Positions 41,554 through 50,212 are shown, numbered from the stretch's first letter. The stretch is 64,000 bases of DNA from DATLGB01 sp037724045 (GCA_037724045.1 JBBJOW010000004.1:34109-98108), one strand, 5' to 3'. Notes: generated by a model not told the origin, from the sequence alone. Program-made: numbers and translations.

Positions 41554-44500
41554 TCGAGGCCGTCCGGGATCGCGACGCCGACGCTGCGCGGGGTGGAGGG
41601 AAACCAATCGGCGAGCGCGTCGAGCAGTTCCGCGGTATCGACGGGCTTGGGGATGTAGTCCGACGCGCCGGCGGCGAGACAGCGCTCGCGCTCGCTCCCG
41701 ACGACCTTCCCGGTGACCGCGATGATCGGCAGGTCGGCGAACTGCGGGAGCTGACGAATGGCCGCGATCGTGTGGTAGCCGTTCATCACCGGCATCATGA
41801 TGTCCATCAACACGATGTCGATGTCTGACCGCGCGCCGAGGATGTCCAGCGCGGCATGGCCGCTCTCCGCGGCGACGACGTCCACCTTCCCGCGCTCGAG
41901 CAGCGCGGTGAGCGCGAAGATGTTGCGGAAGTCGTCGTCCACCACGAGCACCGTGATGCCCGCCGCCGAGCCCATGTAGAAGGCCTCTCCGCTCGTGGTC
42001 CTTCGCGCAAGCTCGTCCGGCCCGGCCATGAGGAGCGCATTGTTCGACGCCGGGGAGCGGGCCGGTAGCGGCGCCATCGGGCGGACCTGCGCGACCGCCC
42101 TCTCCACCCGCTCCAGCGGGAGGTAGACCGTGAAGGTGCTCCCGTGCCCGGGCCGGCTCTCGAGCCCGATGTCCCCGCCGAGCAGCTCGACGAGGCTGCG
42201 GCTGATCGACAGCCCGAGCCCGGTTCCGCCGTAGACGCGGGCGGTGGTGCCGTCGGCCTGCGCGAACGCTTCGAACATCGCGGACTGCCGATCCTCCGGG
42301 ATGCCGATGCCGGTGTCCCTCACGCTGATCGCAATCACCGACTCCGCGGCGGCGAGCCGCGCGTTGCCGGGGCTCCATCCGCCGGTGCACAGCCGGAAGC
42401 CCAGGGCCACCTCGCCGTGCTCGGTGAACTTGCAGGCGTTGGACAGCAGGTTCTTGAGCACCTGCCGCAGACGGTGCGCGTCCGTCACCATGGTGGCAGG
42501 GACGCCGGCTCCGAGGTCGGCCGAGAAGGACAGCCCCTGGCCATCGGCGATGGGCTGGAAGGTGTGCATCATCGTGTCGCACAGATCGCCCAGTGACAGC
42601 TCGGCCATCTCCAGGCTGACGGTCTTCGATTCGACCTTGGCCAAGTCGAGGATGTCGTTGAGCAGCACGAGGAGGTCGCCCCCCGAGGAGCGGATGACGC
42701 TCGCATACCGGACCTGCTTCTCGGACAGGTTGCCCTCGGGATTGTCCTCGAGCTGCTCCGCCAGGACCAGCAGGCTGTTGAGCGGCGTGCGCAGCTCGTG
42801 GGACATGTTGGCGATGAACTCCGACTTGTAGCGGGAGGACACCGAGAGCTCCTGCGCCTTCTCCTCGACGAGCCACTTCGCCTCCTCGACCTCGAGGTAC
42901 TTGCCCTCGATCTCCGAGTTCTTGCCGGCCAGCAGGGCCGCCTGTTCGGCGAGGTCCGCGTTGGACCGTCCGAGCTGCTCCTGTCGGGACTGGAGCTCCT
43001 GGGCCTGCGACTGCGCCTGCTCGAGCAGCTTCTCGGTGACCGCCGTGGCGTTGACGGTGGTGAGCACGAGTCCGATGCTCTCCGTGAGCTGGTCCAGCAG
43101 GGCCTGGTGCATCGGGCTGAAGGGGCCGAACGAGGCCAGCTCGATGACCGCGTGCACGGACCCCTCGAAGAGGATCGGCAGCGCGATGATGTTCAGCGGC
43201 GGAGCGTCGCCGAGACCTGAGCTCACCCGGATGTAGTCCGAAGGAACGTCGGTGAGCAGGATGCGCTCCTTCTCCAGCGCGCACTGCCCGACGAGGCCTT
43301 CGCCGAGCCGGAAGGTGGTGTCGACGTGCTTGCGCTCCCGATAGCCGTAGCCCGCCTGGAAGCGCAGGACCGGCTCGGTGCCGTCGCCGCTGTCCTGGAG
43401 GGCGTAGAACACACCGTGCTGCGCGCAGACGAGCGGTGCGAGCTCCGAGAGGATCATCTTCGACACGGTTGCCAGGTCGCGCTGGCCCTGGAGCTTGCGC
43501 GTGAACCGCTCGAGGTTGGTCTTCAGCCAGTCCTGCTCGGTGTTCTGACGCGTCGTCTCGCGCAGATTGCGGATCATCTCGTTGAGGGTGTCCTTCAGGA
43601 CGGCCACCTCACCGCTGGCCTCGACGCTGACCTGGCGAGTCAGATCGCCGTCGGTGACGGCGGTGGCGACGTCGGCGATCGCGCGCACCTGGTTGGTCAG
43701 GTTGGCCGCGAGCTGGTTGACGTTGTCGGTGAGGTTCTTCCAGACGCCGGCGACCTCCGCGGACTGCGCCTGGCCGCCGAGCTTGCCCTCGACCCCGACC
43801 TCGCGCGCCACGCGCGTCACCTCCCCGGCGAACCGGTTGAGCTGGTCGACCATCGCGTTGACGGTGTCTTTGAGCTCGAGGAACTCGCCCTTGACGTCCG
43901 CCGTGATCTTCTTGCTGAGGTCGCCGTTGGCGACGGCCGTGGTGACCTTCGCGATGTCGCGGACCTGCCCGGTCAGGTTGCCGGCCATGAGGTTGACGTT
44001 GTCGGTCAGCTCCTTCCACACGCCGCCGACCTCGACGGTGTGCGCGGCCGCCTGCCCGAGCTTGCCTTCGGTCCCCACCTCGCGTGCCACGCGCGTGACC
44101 TCGGAGACGAAGCCGTTGAGCTGGTCGACCATCCCGTTGATCGTGTTCTTGAGCTCGAGCATCTCGCCGTGGACGTCGGCGGACACCTTCTTGCTCAGAT
44201 CGCCGTCGGCGACGGCCCCGATCACGCGCTGCATCTCGGTGCTGGGCCGGACCAGATCCTCGATCAGGCTGTTGACCGACTCGATGCTGTCGCCCCACAC
44301 CTGATCGGTCCCCCTGAAGGTCAGGCGCTGGGAGAGCTTGCCCTCCTTGCCCACGACGCGGCTGACCCGTTCGAGCTCGGTGCCCAGCGCCTGGTTTGCG
44401 GCGATGATCGCGTTCACCTTGTCGGCGACCTTTCCCGACACGCCCGTCCAGTGCATGGGCATGCGGACGCTGAAGTCACCGGCCTCGACCTCGCTCAGGA

Positions 44501-44558
44501 CGCGCAGCAGCGTCTCGTGTTCGGGAACCTCGACTACTTGGGGGACGTCGTTGAGCAT
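41550..44558 (-). CDS. soluble hybrid histidine kinase with HAMP repeats, GAF and receiver
   Basis: 1002 residues with no membrane span. Residues ~1-340 are tandem HAMP units of ~92 residues (A-D-G-D-L-S-K-K-V, A-N-G-D-L-S-K-K-I, T-D-G-D-L-T-R-Q-V), like the poly-HAMP of fungal group III kinases. Then a GAF domain, a coiled coil, HisKA (M-S-H-E-L-R-T-P-L-N), HATPase (N-L-L-S-N-A-C-K-F, D-T-G-I-G-I-P, G-T-G-L-G-L-S) and a C-terminal receiver (V-L-M-D-I-M-M-P). Phosphate probably passes His to Asp to the GGDEF-EAL regulator. A cytoplasmic signal is expected. The promoter-like element is at 44572-44597. Confidence 0.92.
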   Translation of the reverse strand: MLNDVPQVVEVPEHETLLRVLSEVEAGDFSVRMPMHWTGVSGKVADKVNAIIAANQALGTELERVSRVVGKEGKLSQRLTFRGTDQVWGDSIESVNSLIEDLVRPSTEMQRVIGAVADGDLSKKVSADVHGEMLELKNTINGMVDQLNGFVSEVTRVAREVGTEGKLGQAAAHTVEVGGVWKELTDNVNLMAGNLTGQVRDIAKVTTAVANGDLSKKITADVKGEFLELKDTVNAMVDQLNRFAGEVTRVAREVGVEGKLGGQAQSAEVAGVWKNLTDNVNQLAANLTNQVRAIADVATAVTDGDLTRQVSVEASGEVAVLKDTLNEMIRNLRETTRQNTEQDWLKTNLERFTRKLQGQRDLATVSKMILSELAPLVCAQHGVFYALQDSGDGTEPVLRFQAGYGYRERKHVDTTFRLGEGLVGQCALEKERILLTDVPSDYIRVSSGLGDAPPLNIIALPILFEGSVHAVIELASFGPFSPMHQALLDQLTESIGLVLTTVNATAVTEKLLEQAQSQAQELQSRQEQLGRSNADLAEQAALLAGKNSEIEGKYLEVEEAKWLVEEKAQELSVSSRYKSEFIANMSHELRTPLNSLLVLAEQLEDNPEGNLSEKQVRYASVIRSSGGDLLVLLNDILDLAKVESKTVSLEMAELSLGDLCDTMMHTFQPIADGQGLSFSADLGAGVPATMVTDAHRLRQVLKNLLSNACKFTEHGEVALGFRLCTGGWSPGNARLAAAESVIAISVRDTGIGIPEDRQSAMFEAFAQADGTTARVYGGTGLGLSISRSLVELLGGDIGLESRPGHGSTFTVYLPLERVERAVAQVRPMAPLPARSPASNNALLMAGPDELARRTTSGEAFYMGSAAGITVLVVDDDFRNIFALTALLERGKVDVVAAESGHAALDILGARSDIDIVLMDIMMPVMNGYHTIAAIRQLPQFADLPIIAVTGKVVGSERERCLAAGASDYIPKPVDTAELLDALADWFPSTPRSVGVAIPDGLE

Positions 44559-44600
44559 TGCTCACCCATCGACCCCGGCTGGGACGGCGAAGATACCGCA
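44558..44600 (-). promoter_or_regulatory. putative promoter of the hybrid kinase operon
   Basis: On the reverse strand GGTA (44597-44594) is followed exactly 25 bases later by TCGATG (starting 44572), 14 bases before the ATG at 44558. The spacing and boxes match those before the genes at 44677 and 45805. The GGTA box is part of one arm of the 30-base palindrome. Confidence 0.5.
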
Positions 44601-44623
44601 GATGAGGTACCTCATCTGCGGTA
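44594..44623. promoter_or_regulatory. 30-base perfect palindrome in the divergent c-di-GMP promoter region
   Basis: Each arm is TACCGCAGATGAGGT, with the dyad centre at ggtacc. A further half-site, cagatgaggta, lies at 44632-44642. It sits between the hybrid kinase and the diguanylate cyclase genes and overlaps the -35-like box of the kinase promoter, so it is a probable operator for a dimeric regulator. The regulator is unknown. Confidence 0.65.
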
Positions 44624-44638
44624 GCCACACCCAGATGA

Positions 44639-44669
44639 GGTAGATCAACAACGCATGGGTCTGCCGATG
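44639..44669 (+). promoter_or_regulatory. putative promoter of the diguanylate cyclase gene
   Basis: ATGAGGTAGATC (44635-44646), 17 bases, then CCGATG (44664-44669); GGTA to CCGATG is 25 bases. The ATG at 44677 starts 13 bases after the second box. The same twelve-base box, same 17-base spacer and same second box occur before the adhesin gene at 45805. Confidence 0.55.
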
Positions 44670-44676
44670 GAGGCGT

Positions 44677-45549
44677 ATGCGTTCCCCGACCCTTCGCTGG
44701 ACGTGCCTTGCGTTGACGATGTGGGCCATCGTCGGTGCCGGGTCCGCCCTTCTCCTCGCCCATGCGCAGGGCCGGGTGCGCAACGACAACGAGCAGCGGT
44801 TCGCCCTGCGGGCGACGATCGCCTCGCGCTTCGTCACCACCGACGTCGATGACCTGACCACCCGCCAGTCGGCTGACGCGACGCGGAACCTGACCGGCAC
44901 GATCTCGCATCCTGGATGGCTCCCCTGGTCCGCGCTGATCGCGTTCATGCTCGTATCGCTGTTCGCCGTGCTCATCCTCCTGCGCTACCTGCACGGTCGC
45001 GCCGACCTCGCCCGCGTCGTCACCCTCCTCGAGAAGATCATCCGCGTGGATCCGCTCACCGATCTCTACAACCGCCGGGGGCTCGACGAGCAGCTCGAAC
45101 GGGCGTCAGGTCAGGCCCGCCGTCACCGGCAACCGCTGACCGTGATGCTCATAGACGTCGACCACTTCAAGCAGGTGAACGACACTTGGGGCCACCAGGC
45201 CGGCGACATGATCCTCGCTGAGCTCGCCGATCTCATGCGAGGCGCGATCCGGGTCGAGGATGTGCTGGGGCGCTGGGGCGGCGAGGAGTTCCTGGCGATC
45301 CTCCCCGACACCGGGCCCGACGCGGCCGTCGACCTCGCCAACCGGCTCCGCACCCTGATCGAAGCCAATGAGTCCACTTTGCCGGACGGCTCGGTTGCGA
45401 TGGTCACCGTCTCGATCGGTGTATGCACCGGGATGGACGATGCACCGGACAAACAGATCGCGCTCGCCGACCGGGCCCTCTATGCGGCCAAGGCAGGCGG
45501 CCGCAACCGCGTGGCCGACAGCCGCGACCTTCTGGTCGCAGCGGTCTGA
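44677..45549 (+). CDS. membrane diguanylate cyclase (GGDEF)
   Basis: 290 residues from ATG 44677, preceded by GGAGG. Two membrane spans (near residues 10-28 and 83-102) enclose a short outside loop; the C-terminal GGDEF domain begins D-P-L-T-D-L-Y-N-R-R-G-L. The active site is W-G-G-E-E-F, with R-V-E-D as the inhibitory I-site five residues upstream, so activity is probably product-inhibited. The outer loop (~55 residues) may sense a signal. It is divergent from the kinase operon and in front of the adhesin-like gene. Confidence 0.92.
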   Translation: MRSPTLRWTCLALTMWAIVGAGSALLLAHAQGRVRNDNEQRFALRATIASRFVTTDVDDLTTRQSADATRNLTGTISHPGWLPWSALIAFMLVSLFAVLILLRYLHGRADLARVVTLLEKIIRVDPLTDLYNRRGLDEQLERASGQARRHRQPLTVMLIDVDHFKQVNDTWGHQAGDMILAELADLMRGAIRVEDVLGRWGGEEFLAILPDTGPDAAVDLANRLRTLIEANESTLPDGSVAMVTVSIGVCTGMDDAPDKQIALADRALYAAKAGGRNRVADSRDLLVAAV

Positions 45550-45557
45550 GTGCACCG

Positions 45558-45755
45558 ATGTCCGACCGCCGGCGGTTCACCCAAGAAGAGATCGAGTTCG
45601 TCGCGCGCCTCCAGGCCGCCCCGCAGGCCGCCCCGGCGTCCGGCTTCTCACCCACCTTGTTCGAGGGGACGATGCTCGTCGTCCTCGTCTCGGCCGACAT
45701 CGCCATGTGGTCACTCGTCGCGTTGCGCGGCCTGCAGGAGATGCTTGGCAACTAG
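45558..45755 (+). CDS. small single-span membrane protein
   Basis: 65 residues from ATG 45558, nine bases after the cyclase stop, so probably the same operon. A charged N-terminus (D-R-R-R-F-T-Q-E-E-I-E-F) precedes one hydrophobic span (M-L-V-V-L-V-S-A-D-I-A-M-W-S-L-V). No family recognised. Its position suggests an accessory role in c-di-GMP signalling or surface protein export. Confidence 0.6.
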   Translation: MSDRRRFTQEEIEFVARLQAAPQAAPASGFSPTLFEGTMLVVLVSADIAMWSLVALRGLQEMLGN

Positions 45756-45765
45756 ACACGAATGA

Positions 45766-45796
45766 GGTAGATCGCAGCAGCAGAGGTCGGCCGATG
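45766..45796 (+). promoter_or_regulatory. putative promoter of the adhesin-like gene
   Basis: ATGAGGTAGATC (45762-45773), 17 bases, then CCGATG (45791-45796); the ATG at 45805 starts 14 bases after the second box. This arrangement is the same as before the diguanylate cyclase gene, and no other ribosome-binding site is visible, so the transcript may be leaderless. Confidence 0.55.
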
Positions 45797-45804
45797 TTCC
45801 CCGT

Positions 45805-48057
45805 ATGAGGCCGACCTTCCGATCCATCAACGCCATGCTGCTCGGCTGTCTCGCGCTGCTCATCGGAGCTCTCGGGCCGGCCGCGTCCGTGGCGGCGGCC
45901 GCCGCGACGCCGATGGTGGACCTCGGTACCGCGTCGACCTATGCGGTGCTCAGCGGCGCGTCAGTCGACAACACGGTCAGCGCCGCGGGCGCTCCTCACA
46001 CCACGCTCCGGGGCGACCTCGGCGTCAAGGCGAACACACAGCCCACGGGCTTCCCGCCGGGCGTCGTCACCGGGACGTCCCGCGTCGGGACGGCGGCTGC
46101 CGCCCAGGCGCATGCCGACCTCGTCGCGGCCTACACCGAGGTGGCCGCGCGGACGGGTGGCGCGCCGCTGGCAGGCGCGCTGGCAGGCCAGACCGTCGGC
46201 CCGGGCCTGCACTCCATCGCCGGCGCCGTCTCGAACACGACGACGGTGACGCTCGACGCCGGCGGCGACCCGAACGCGGTCTTCGTCTTTCAGGTCAACG
46301 GCGCTCTGGCCATGGCCGCGGGGAGCAAGGTCGCGCTGACCAACGGCGCCCAGGCCTCCCGCGTGTTCTGGCAGGTCAACGGCGCCGGCGCCGTCGGCGC
46401 CAACGCGGAGTTCGCCGGAACGCTCATGGCGCTCGATGCCGTCGCGGTGGGCAACGGCACCATCGTCAACGGTCGCGCCTTCGCTCGCAACGGCGCACTG
46501 ACGCTCGACGCCAACGAGGTCTACAGCTCTCCGCCCGTCGTCACCATCGCCGGTGGCGCCACGGCGGTCACGACCGACACGACCCCTGCGATCAGCGGCA
46601 CCACCGACGTCGAAGCGCCGGGAGTGGTCACCGTAAGGATCAACGGGCAGACGTTGACCGCGACTCCGTCCGGCGGCGCATGGTCGGTGACCTCGCCGAT
46701 CCTGGCGAACGGCACCTACCCCGTGTCCGCCTCGGTGACCGATGGCGCGGGTAACGGCGGCAGCGCTTCGCAGCAGCTGACCGTCGACACGGTGCTGCCC
46801 GCAGTGTCGATCGACGGCGGATCCTCCGTGACGACGAACGACCCGACCCCGACGATCACCGGCACCAGCGACGTGGCGGTCGGGACGGTGGTTCGCGTGA
46901 CCGTCGACTTCCAGGCGCTGACCGCGCTCGTGCAGCCCGGAGGCATCTGGAACGTGACGCCGACCGCGCTCACCGATGGCGCCCGGACGATCACCGCCGC
47001 GGTGACCGACCCCGCCGGCAATGAGGGCACGGACAGCCAGGCGCTGACCGTCGACACCACGGCGCCCGCGGTGACCATCACGGGCGGAGCGACGGCGCTG
47101 ACCAACGACGCGACGCCGAACATCTCCGGGACGGCCAACGTCGCACCAGGCACGACCGTGACCGTCACGCTCGCAGACGAGACGCTGACCGCGCCGGTCG
47201 AGAGCGGCGGCGGCTGGTCCGTCACCGCATCCAGACTCTCCGACGGGCCGCACCGGGTCGGCATGTCGGTTTCCGACGCGGCCGGCAATCAGGCGACGTC
47301 CACGCAGACGCTCACCGTCGACACGGTGTCGCCGATCGTCGCGATCGACGGCGGGCCGACCGCGACGACCGACGACGGCACTCCGACCATCGCGGGCACG
47401 TCCGACGCCGCCCCCGGGACGACCGTCACCGTGACGATCGCGGGGCAAACGATGACGACGCTGGTGCAGGCCAACGGCTCGTGGAACGCTACGCCGAGCT
47501 TCGTCGGCGAGGGCACGTGGCCCGTCAGCGCCTCGGTCCCGGATCCGGCGGGCAACGTGGGGACCGCGAATCAGACCCTCATCATCTCCGGCGGTGGCGC
47601 CGAGCCGACGCCGACGCCGACGTCAACGCCCACATCAGCGCCGACGTCCACACCCACATCGGCGCCTACCCCCGCGCCCACGGCGACGCCGAAGCCGGGC
47701 GCCGTCGCCTTCAACGCGGTCGACAAGGCCACTGTCGAGCGCGACACCAGCCAGAGGGTGCGCGGCGGCCGGCTGACCATCGCCACCAAGGTGACCGCGC
47801 CGAGTGCCGGCCGCGTCACCGCCACGGTGATCGGCGCGGTGCGGATCAAGGGCGCCAGGAAGGCGGTCAAGCTCAAGGGCGCGAAGGCGGCCGTCCCCGC
47901 CGGTCAGACTGTGACGCTGAAGGCGAAGGCTCCGAGCCAGGCGATCGCCAAGGCCGTCAAGAAGGGCCGTGCCGCGACCGCCGCCATCACGGTCGCGCTG
48001 GTCGACGCCGCGGGCTACACACGCGAGATCGCCCGCACGGTGAAGCTCACCAGGTAG
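45805..48057 (+). CDS. exported DUF3494 (ice-binding-like) adhesin with Ig-like repeats
   Basis: 750 residues. Signal peptide (M-L-L-G-C-L-A-L-L-I-G-A-L-G ending A-A-A-A-T). Residues ~38-240 are a DUF3494 beta-helix domain: Y-A-V-L-S-G, F-V-F-Q-V-N-G-A-L, F-W-Q-V-N-G-A, G-T-L-M-A and G-R-A-F-A-R-N-G-A-L. Four Ig-like repeats of ~90 residues follow (P-A-I-S-G-T, P-T-I-T-G-T, P-N-I-S-G-T, P-T-I-A-G-T), then a Pro/Thr linker and a Lys-rich C-terminal domain. DUF3494 is used for ice binding or adhesion; here a surface or biofilm adhesin under c-di-GMP control is the better guess. Confidence 0.85.
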   Translation: MRPTFRSINAMLLGCLALLIGALGPAASVAAAAATPMVDLGTASTYAVLSGASVDNTVSAAGAPHTTLRGDLGVKANTQPTGFPPGVVTGTSRVGTAAAAQAHADLVAAYTEVAARTGGAPLAGALAGQTVGPGLHSIAGAVSNTTTVTLDAGGDPNAVFVFQVNGALAMAAGSKVALTNGAQASRVFWQVNGAGAVGANAEFAGTLMALDAVAVGNGTIVNGRAFARNGALTLDANEVYSSPPVVTIAGGATAVTTDTTPAISGTTDVEAPGVVTVRINGQTLTATPSGGAWSVTSPILANGTYPVSASVTDGAGNGGSASQQLTVDTVLPAVSIDGGSSVTTNDPTPTITGTSDVAVGTVVRVTVDFQALTALVQPGGIWNVTPTALTDGARTITAAVTDPAGNEGTDSQALTVDTTAPAVTITGGATALTNDATPNISGTANVAPGTTVTVTLADETLTAPVESGGGWSVTASRLSDGPHRVGMSVSDAAGNQATSTQTLTVDTVSPIVAIDGGPTATTDDGTPTIAGTSDAAPGTTVTVTIAGQTMTTLVQANGSWNATPSFVGEGTWPVSASVPDPAGNVGTANQTLIISGGGAEPTPTPTSTPTSAPTSTPTSAPTPAPTATPKPGAVAFNAVDKATVERDTSQRVRGGRLTIATKVTAPSAGRVTATVIGAVRIKGARKAVKLKGAKAAVPAGQTVTLKAKAPSQAIAKAVKKGRAATAAITVALVDAAGYTREIARTVKLTR

Positions 48058-48060
48058 GCG

Positions 48061-49206
48061 TCACACAACGGAGGTGAGCTGCAGCACGGCGCCGACCAGT
48101 CCGCAGCCGAGGACGACGTAGAGCACGGTCAGCTTTCCGTGCCAGCGATTGAGCGCGGCGAAGGCGATCAGGGCCAGCAGCGCGGTCGGGACGTCGACGA
48201 CGCTCGCGTCCACGATGTCGACCGCGACGGCCGCGATCAGGCCGATCACCGCTGCCGCCACGCCGAGCAGGAAGGGGCGGATGCGCGGGTTGTCGGCCAC
48301 GGCGACCAGCTGGCGATGAAAGAACACCGGGAACACGAAGGCGGGCAGGAACACTCCGAGGGTCATCACGAGCGCACCCGCCAGGCCGCCGGCGAGGTAG
48401 CCGACGAAGGTGGAGAAGATGATCAGCGGGGCCGGGAGCACGCCACTCATCGCGAGGCCGTCGACGAACTGGGCGTCGGTCAGCCAGTGCTTGGTCTCGA
48501 CCGCGACGTCCTGCAGGTAGGGGATCGCCGTGAACGCGCCGCCGAAGGTCACGAGGCCGGTCTTGAGCCCCTCCCAGAAGATCTCGGCGGTGAGGCCGGC
48601 CGTGACCGCGCCGGCGAGCATTGCGAGCGCGGACGGCAGCGTGAGGTCGATCGACGGCGCGCGACCCGTCCACCGGGGCGCGCTGCGGTAGACCTCGTAG
48701 AGCAGGCCGGAGCCGAGCAGGACCAGGAGGAAGCCCACCGAGGCGAACACCGTCAGCGCGAACGCCGCGACGGCGAGCAGCGCCAGCGGCAGGTCGGAGA
48801 TGAACGTCTTGCTCAGGCGCACCAGCGCGCGGGCCAGTAGAGCGCCGACCGCGGCCTTCAGGCCGTAGAAGAGCTCGTCGAGGTGTCTTGCGAGGTCCGC
48901 CTCCACGTAGAGGACCGACAGCGTCAGCATGAGCACGAACCCGGGCAGCATGAAGCCGAGGCCCGCAAGCAGGCCCCCGATCCGGCCGCCGCGCAGCCGG
49001 CCGAAGTAGACGCACAGCTCGTGCGCCTCCGGGCCTGGGAGCACCTGGAAGACGGCGAGCGTCGCCTTGAAGGTCTCCTCGTCGACCCAGCCCTCTTCGT
49101 CGACGCACTCCTGCTTGATCATCGCGATCTGCGCGGCGGGGCCGCCCCACGCGAGCGCGCCGAAGCGCAGGAAGCGCAGGAAGATGGCCCCCGGGGGATC
49201 CGTCAT
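48061..49206 (-). CDS. chrA: chromate transporter (ChrA family)
   Basis: 381 residues in two homologous halves with ~10-12 membrane spans. N-terminal half: F-L-R-F-G-A-L-A-W-G-G-P-A-A-Q-I and F-Q-V-L-P-G-P-E-A-H-E-L; second half: K-T-G-L-V-T-F-G-G-A-F-T-A-I-P-Y. These repeat the family motifs G-G-P and F-G-G. ChrA proteins move chromate or related anions out of the cell. The gene is convergent with the adhesin gene, with only three bases between stops. Confidence 0.92.
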   Translation of the reverse strand: MTDPPGAIFLRFLRFGALAWGGPAAQIAMIKQECVDEEGWVDEETFKATLAVFQVLPGPEAHELCVYFGRLRGGRIGGLLAGLGFMLPGFVLMLTLSVLYVEADLARHLDELFYGLKAAVGALLARALVRLSKTFISDLPLALLAVAAFALTVFASVGFLLVLLGSGLLYEVYRSAPRWTGRAPSIDLTLPSALAMLAGAVTAGLTAEIFWEGLKTGLVTFGGAFTAIPYLQDVAVETKHWLTDAQFVDGLAMSGVLPAPLIIFSTFVGYLAGGLAGALVMTLGVFLPAFVFPVFFHRQLVAVADNPRIRPFLLGVAAAVIGLIAAVAVDIVDASVVDVPTALLALIAFAALNRWHGKLTVLYVVLGCGLVGAVLQLTSVV

Positions 49207-49247
49207 CGCGCGCGGAGTCTGACGGACGGCTGCGACGATCTGACTCC

Positions 49248-49676
49248 GTGCCCGATTCCGTCGTGTTGATCCTCGTCGCGGCGCTGGCCCTCTACGCCAT
49301 CGCCCTGCTCGTGCTCTTCGGCGCCGGCCGCAGGGAGGACGCGCGCGCGCTGGCCGGCTTCGTGCCTGATTGCGTGGTCCTCTTCAAGCGGCTCGTGACC
49401 GACCCGCGCGTGCCGCGTCGCCACAAGGTCCTGCTCGCCCTCACCCTCGGCTACCTGCTCTCGCCGATCGACCTCGTCCCGGACTTCATCCCGGTCCTCG
49501 GGCAGATGGACGACCTGATCGTGGTCGCGCTGGCGCTGCGCCGAACGCTGCGCGGCGCGGCGGGAGCCTCGCTCACGCGCGAGCTGTGGCCCGGCCCGCC
49601 GCGCTCACTGCGCGTCATCGAGCGCCTCGCCGGCGCAGGACCAGACGCGCGCGCAGGACAGGGGCGGGACGGTTGA
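49248..49676 (+). CDS. DUF1232 (YkvA-like) membrane protein
   Basis: 142 residues from GTG 49248. N-terminal membrane span (V-L-I-L-V-A-A-L-A-L-Y-A-I-A-L-L), then the DUF1232 core: L-L-A-L-T-L-G-Y-L-L-S-P-I-D-L-V-P-D-F-I-P-V-L-G-like sequence and a C-terminal helical tail. The S-P-I-D-L-I/V-P-D motif is diagnostic. Function is not known. Divergent from chrA. Confidence 0.85.
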   Translation: MPDSVVLILVAALALYAIALLVLFGAGRREDARALAGFVPDCVVLFKRLVTDPRVPRRHKVLLALTLGYLLSPIDLVPDFIPVLGQMDDLIVVALALRRTLRGAAGASLTRELWPGPPRSLRVIERLAGAGPDARAGQGRDG

Positions 49677-49739
49677 CCACGCGGACGGTCGCCCGACCGC
49701 CCTGGTCGACCGCGAAGGCGGCGGCACCGCGTCCGCTGA

Positions 49740-49943
49740 TCAGCGTTCGGCCTCGGGCTGCTTCGGGAGGTTGGTCATCTCGAGGCGGGCGATGGCGCGG
49801 CGGCGCGCGGCGGCCTGCTCGGTCTTGGCGGCGTTCTCCGCCTCCATGCGATTGCGCGCGGCGTCGTTGCGCTTGGCCATCTCTGACTTGGCTGCGAGCC
49901 AGGCGGCCTCGCCACGGAGCGGACCTGCGGGTTGCTTGGCCAT
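49740..49943 (-). CDS. small charged hypothetical protein
   Basis: 67 residues from ATG 49943, which follows GGGAG at good spacing; ATG 49967 is possible and would overlap the upstream stop by ATGA. The sequence is helical and rich in Ala, Arg and Glu (A-A-W-L-A-A-K-S-E-M-A-K-R-N-D-A-A-R). No family recognised. It probably shares a transcript with the gene at 49964. Confidence 0.5.
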   Translation of the reverse strand: MAKQPAGPLRGEAAWLAAKSEMAKRNDAARNRMEAENAAKTEQAAARRRAIARLEMTNLPKQPEAER

Positions 49944-49963
49944 GGGGTCTCCCAACGTTGTGT

Positions 49964-50212
49964 TCATGGACGCCTCGGTGCTCGGGCTCGGGCAGCGCGG
50001 AGCCGCTCGGTGGCTCCGGCGGCGATGCGCTCGAGCTCGGCGAGGCGGTTCGGGATTCCGCGGCCGATGTACATCCGGCGACGGTAGAGGGCGACGCGAT
50101 CGGTGGCGTGCCGGGCGAGCTGGGTCAGCTCCGTCAAGGACGGCTCACGCGCGCCACGCGAACGCCCCGGGCCGTCCGTCCCCTCACCGACCGAATCACT
50201 CCGTATGAGCAA
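49964..50212 (-). CDS. small hypothetical protein
   Basis: 82 residues from a weak TTG at 50212, but coding character is clear only from L-T-E-L-T-Q-L-A-R-H-A. Helical, basic, with V-A-L-Y-R-R-R-M-Y-I and L-A-E-L-E-R-I-A. The stop overlaps an ATG of the next gene. The true start may be an internal TTG near 50137. No family recognised. Confidence 0.45.
   Translation of the reverse strand: MLIRSDSVGEGTDGPGRSRGAREPSLTELTQLARHATDRVALYRRRMYIGRGIPNRLAELERIAAGATERLRAARARAPRRP

Noticed and set aside
39355..43284. A single 1309-codon frame containing the GGDEF-EAL protein
   Set aside because: The part upstream of 41553 is out of frame with the well-supported histidine kinase and has Arg/Gly/Ala-rich shadow composition; the real start is ATG 41553.
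44639..44669. Standard sigma-28 (FliA/WhiG) promoter
   Set aside because: CCGAT is reminiscent of the -10 box, but the upstream box and spacing do not fit TAAA-N15-GCCGATAA.
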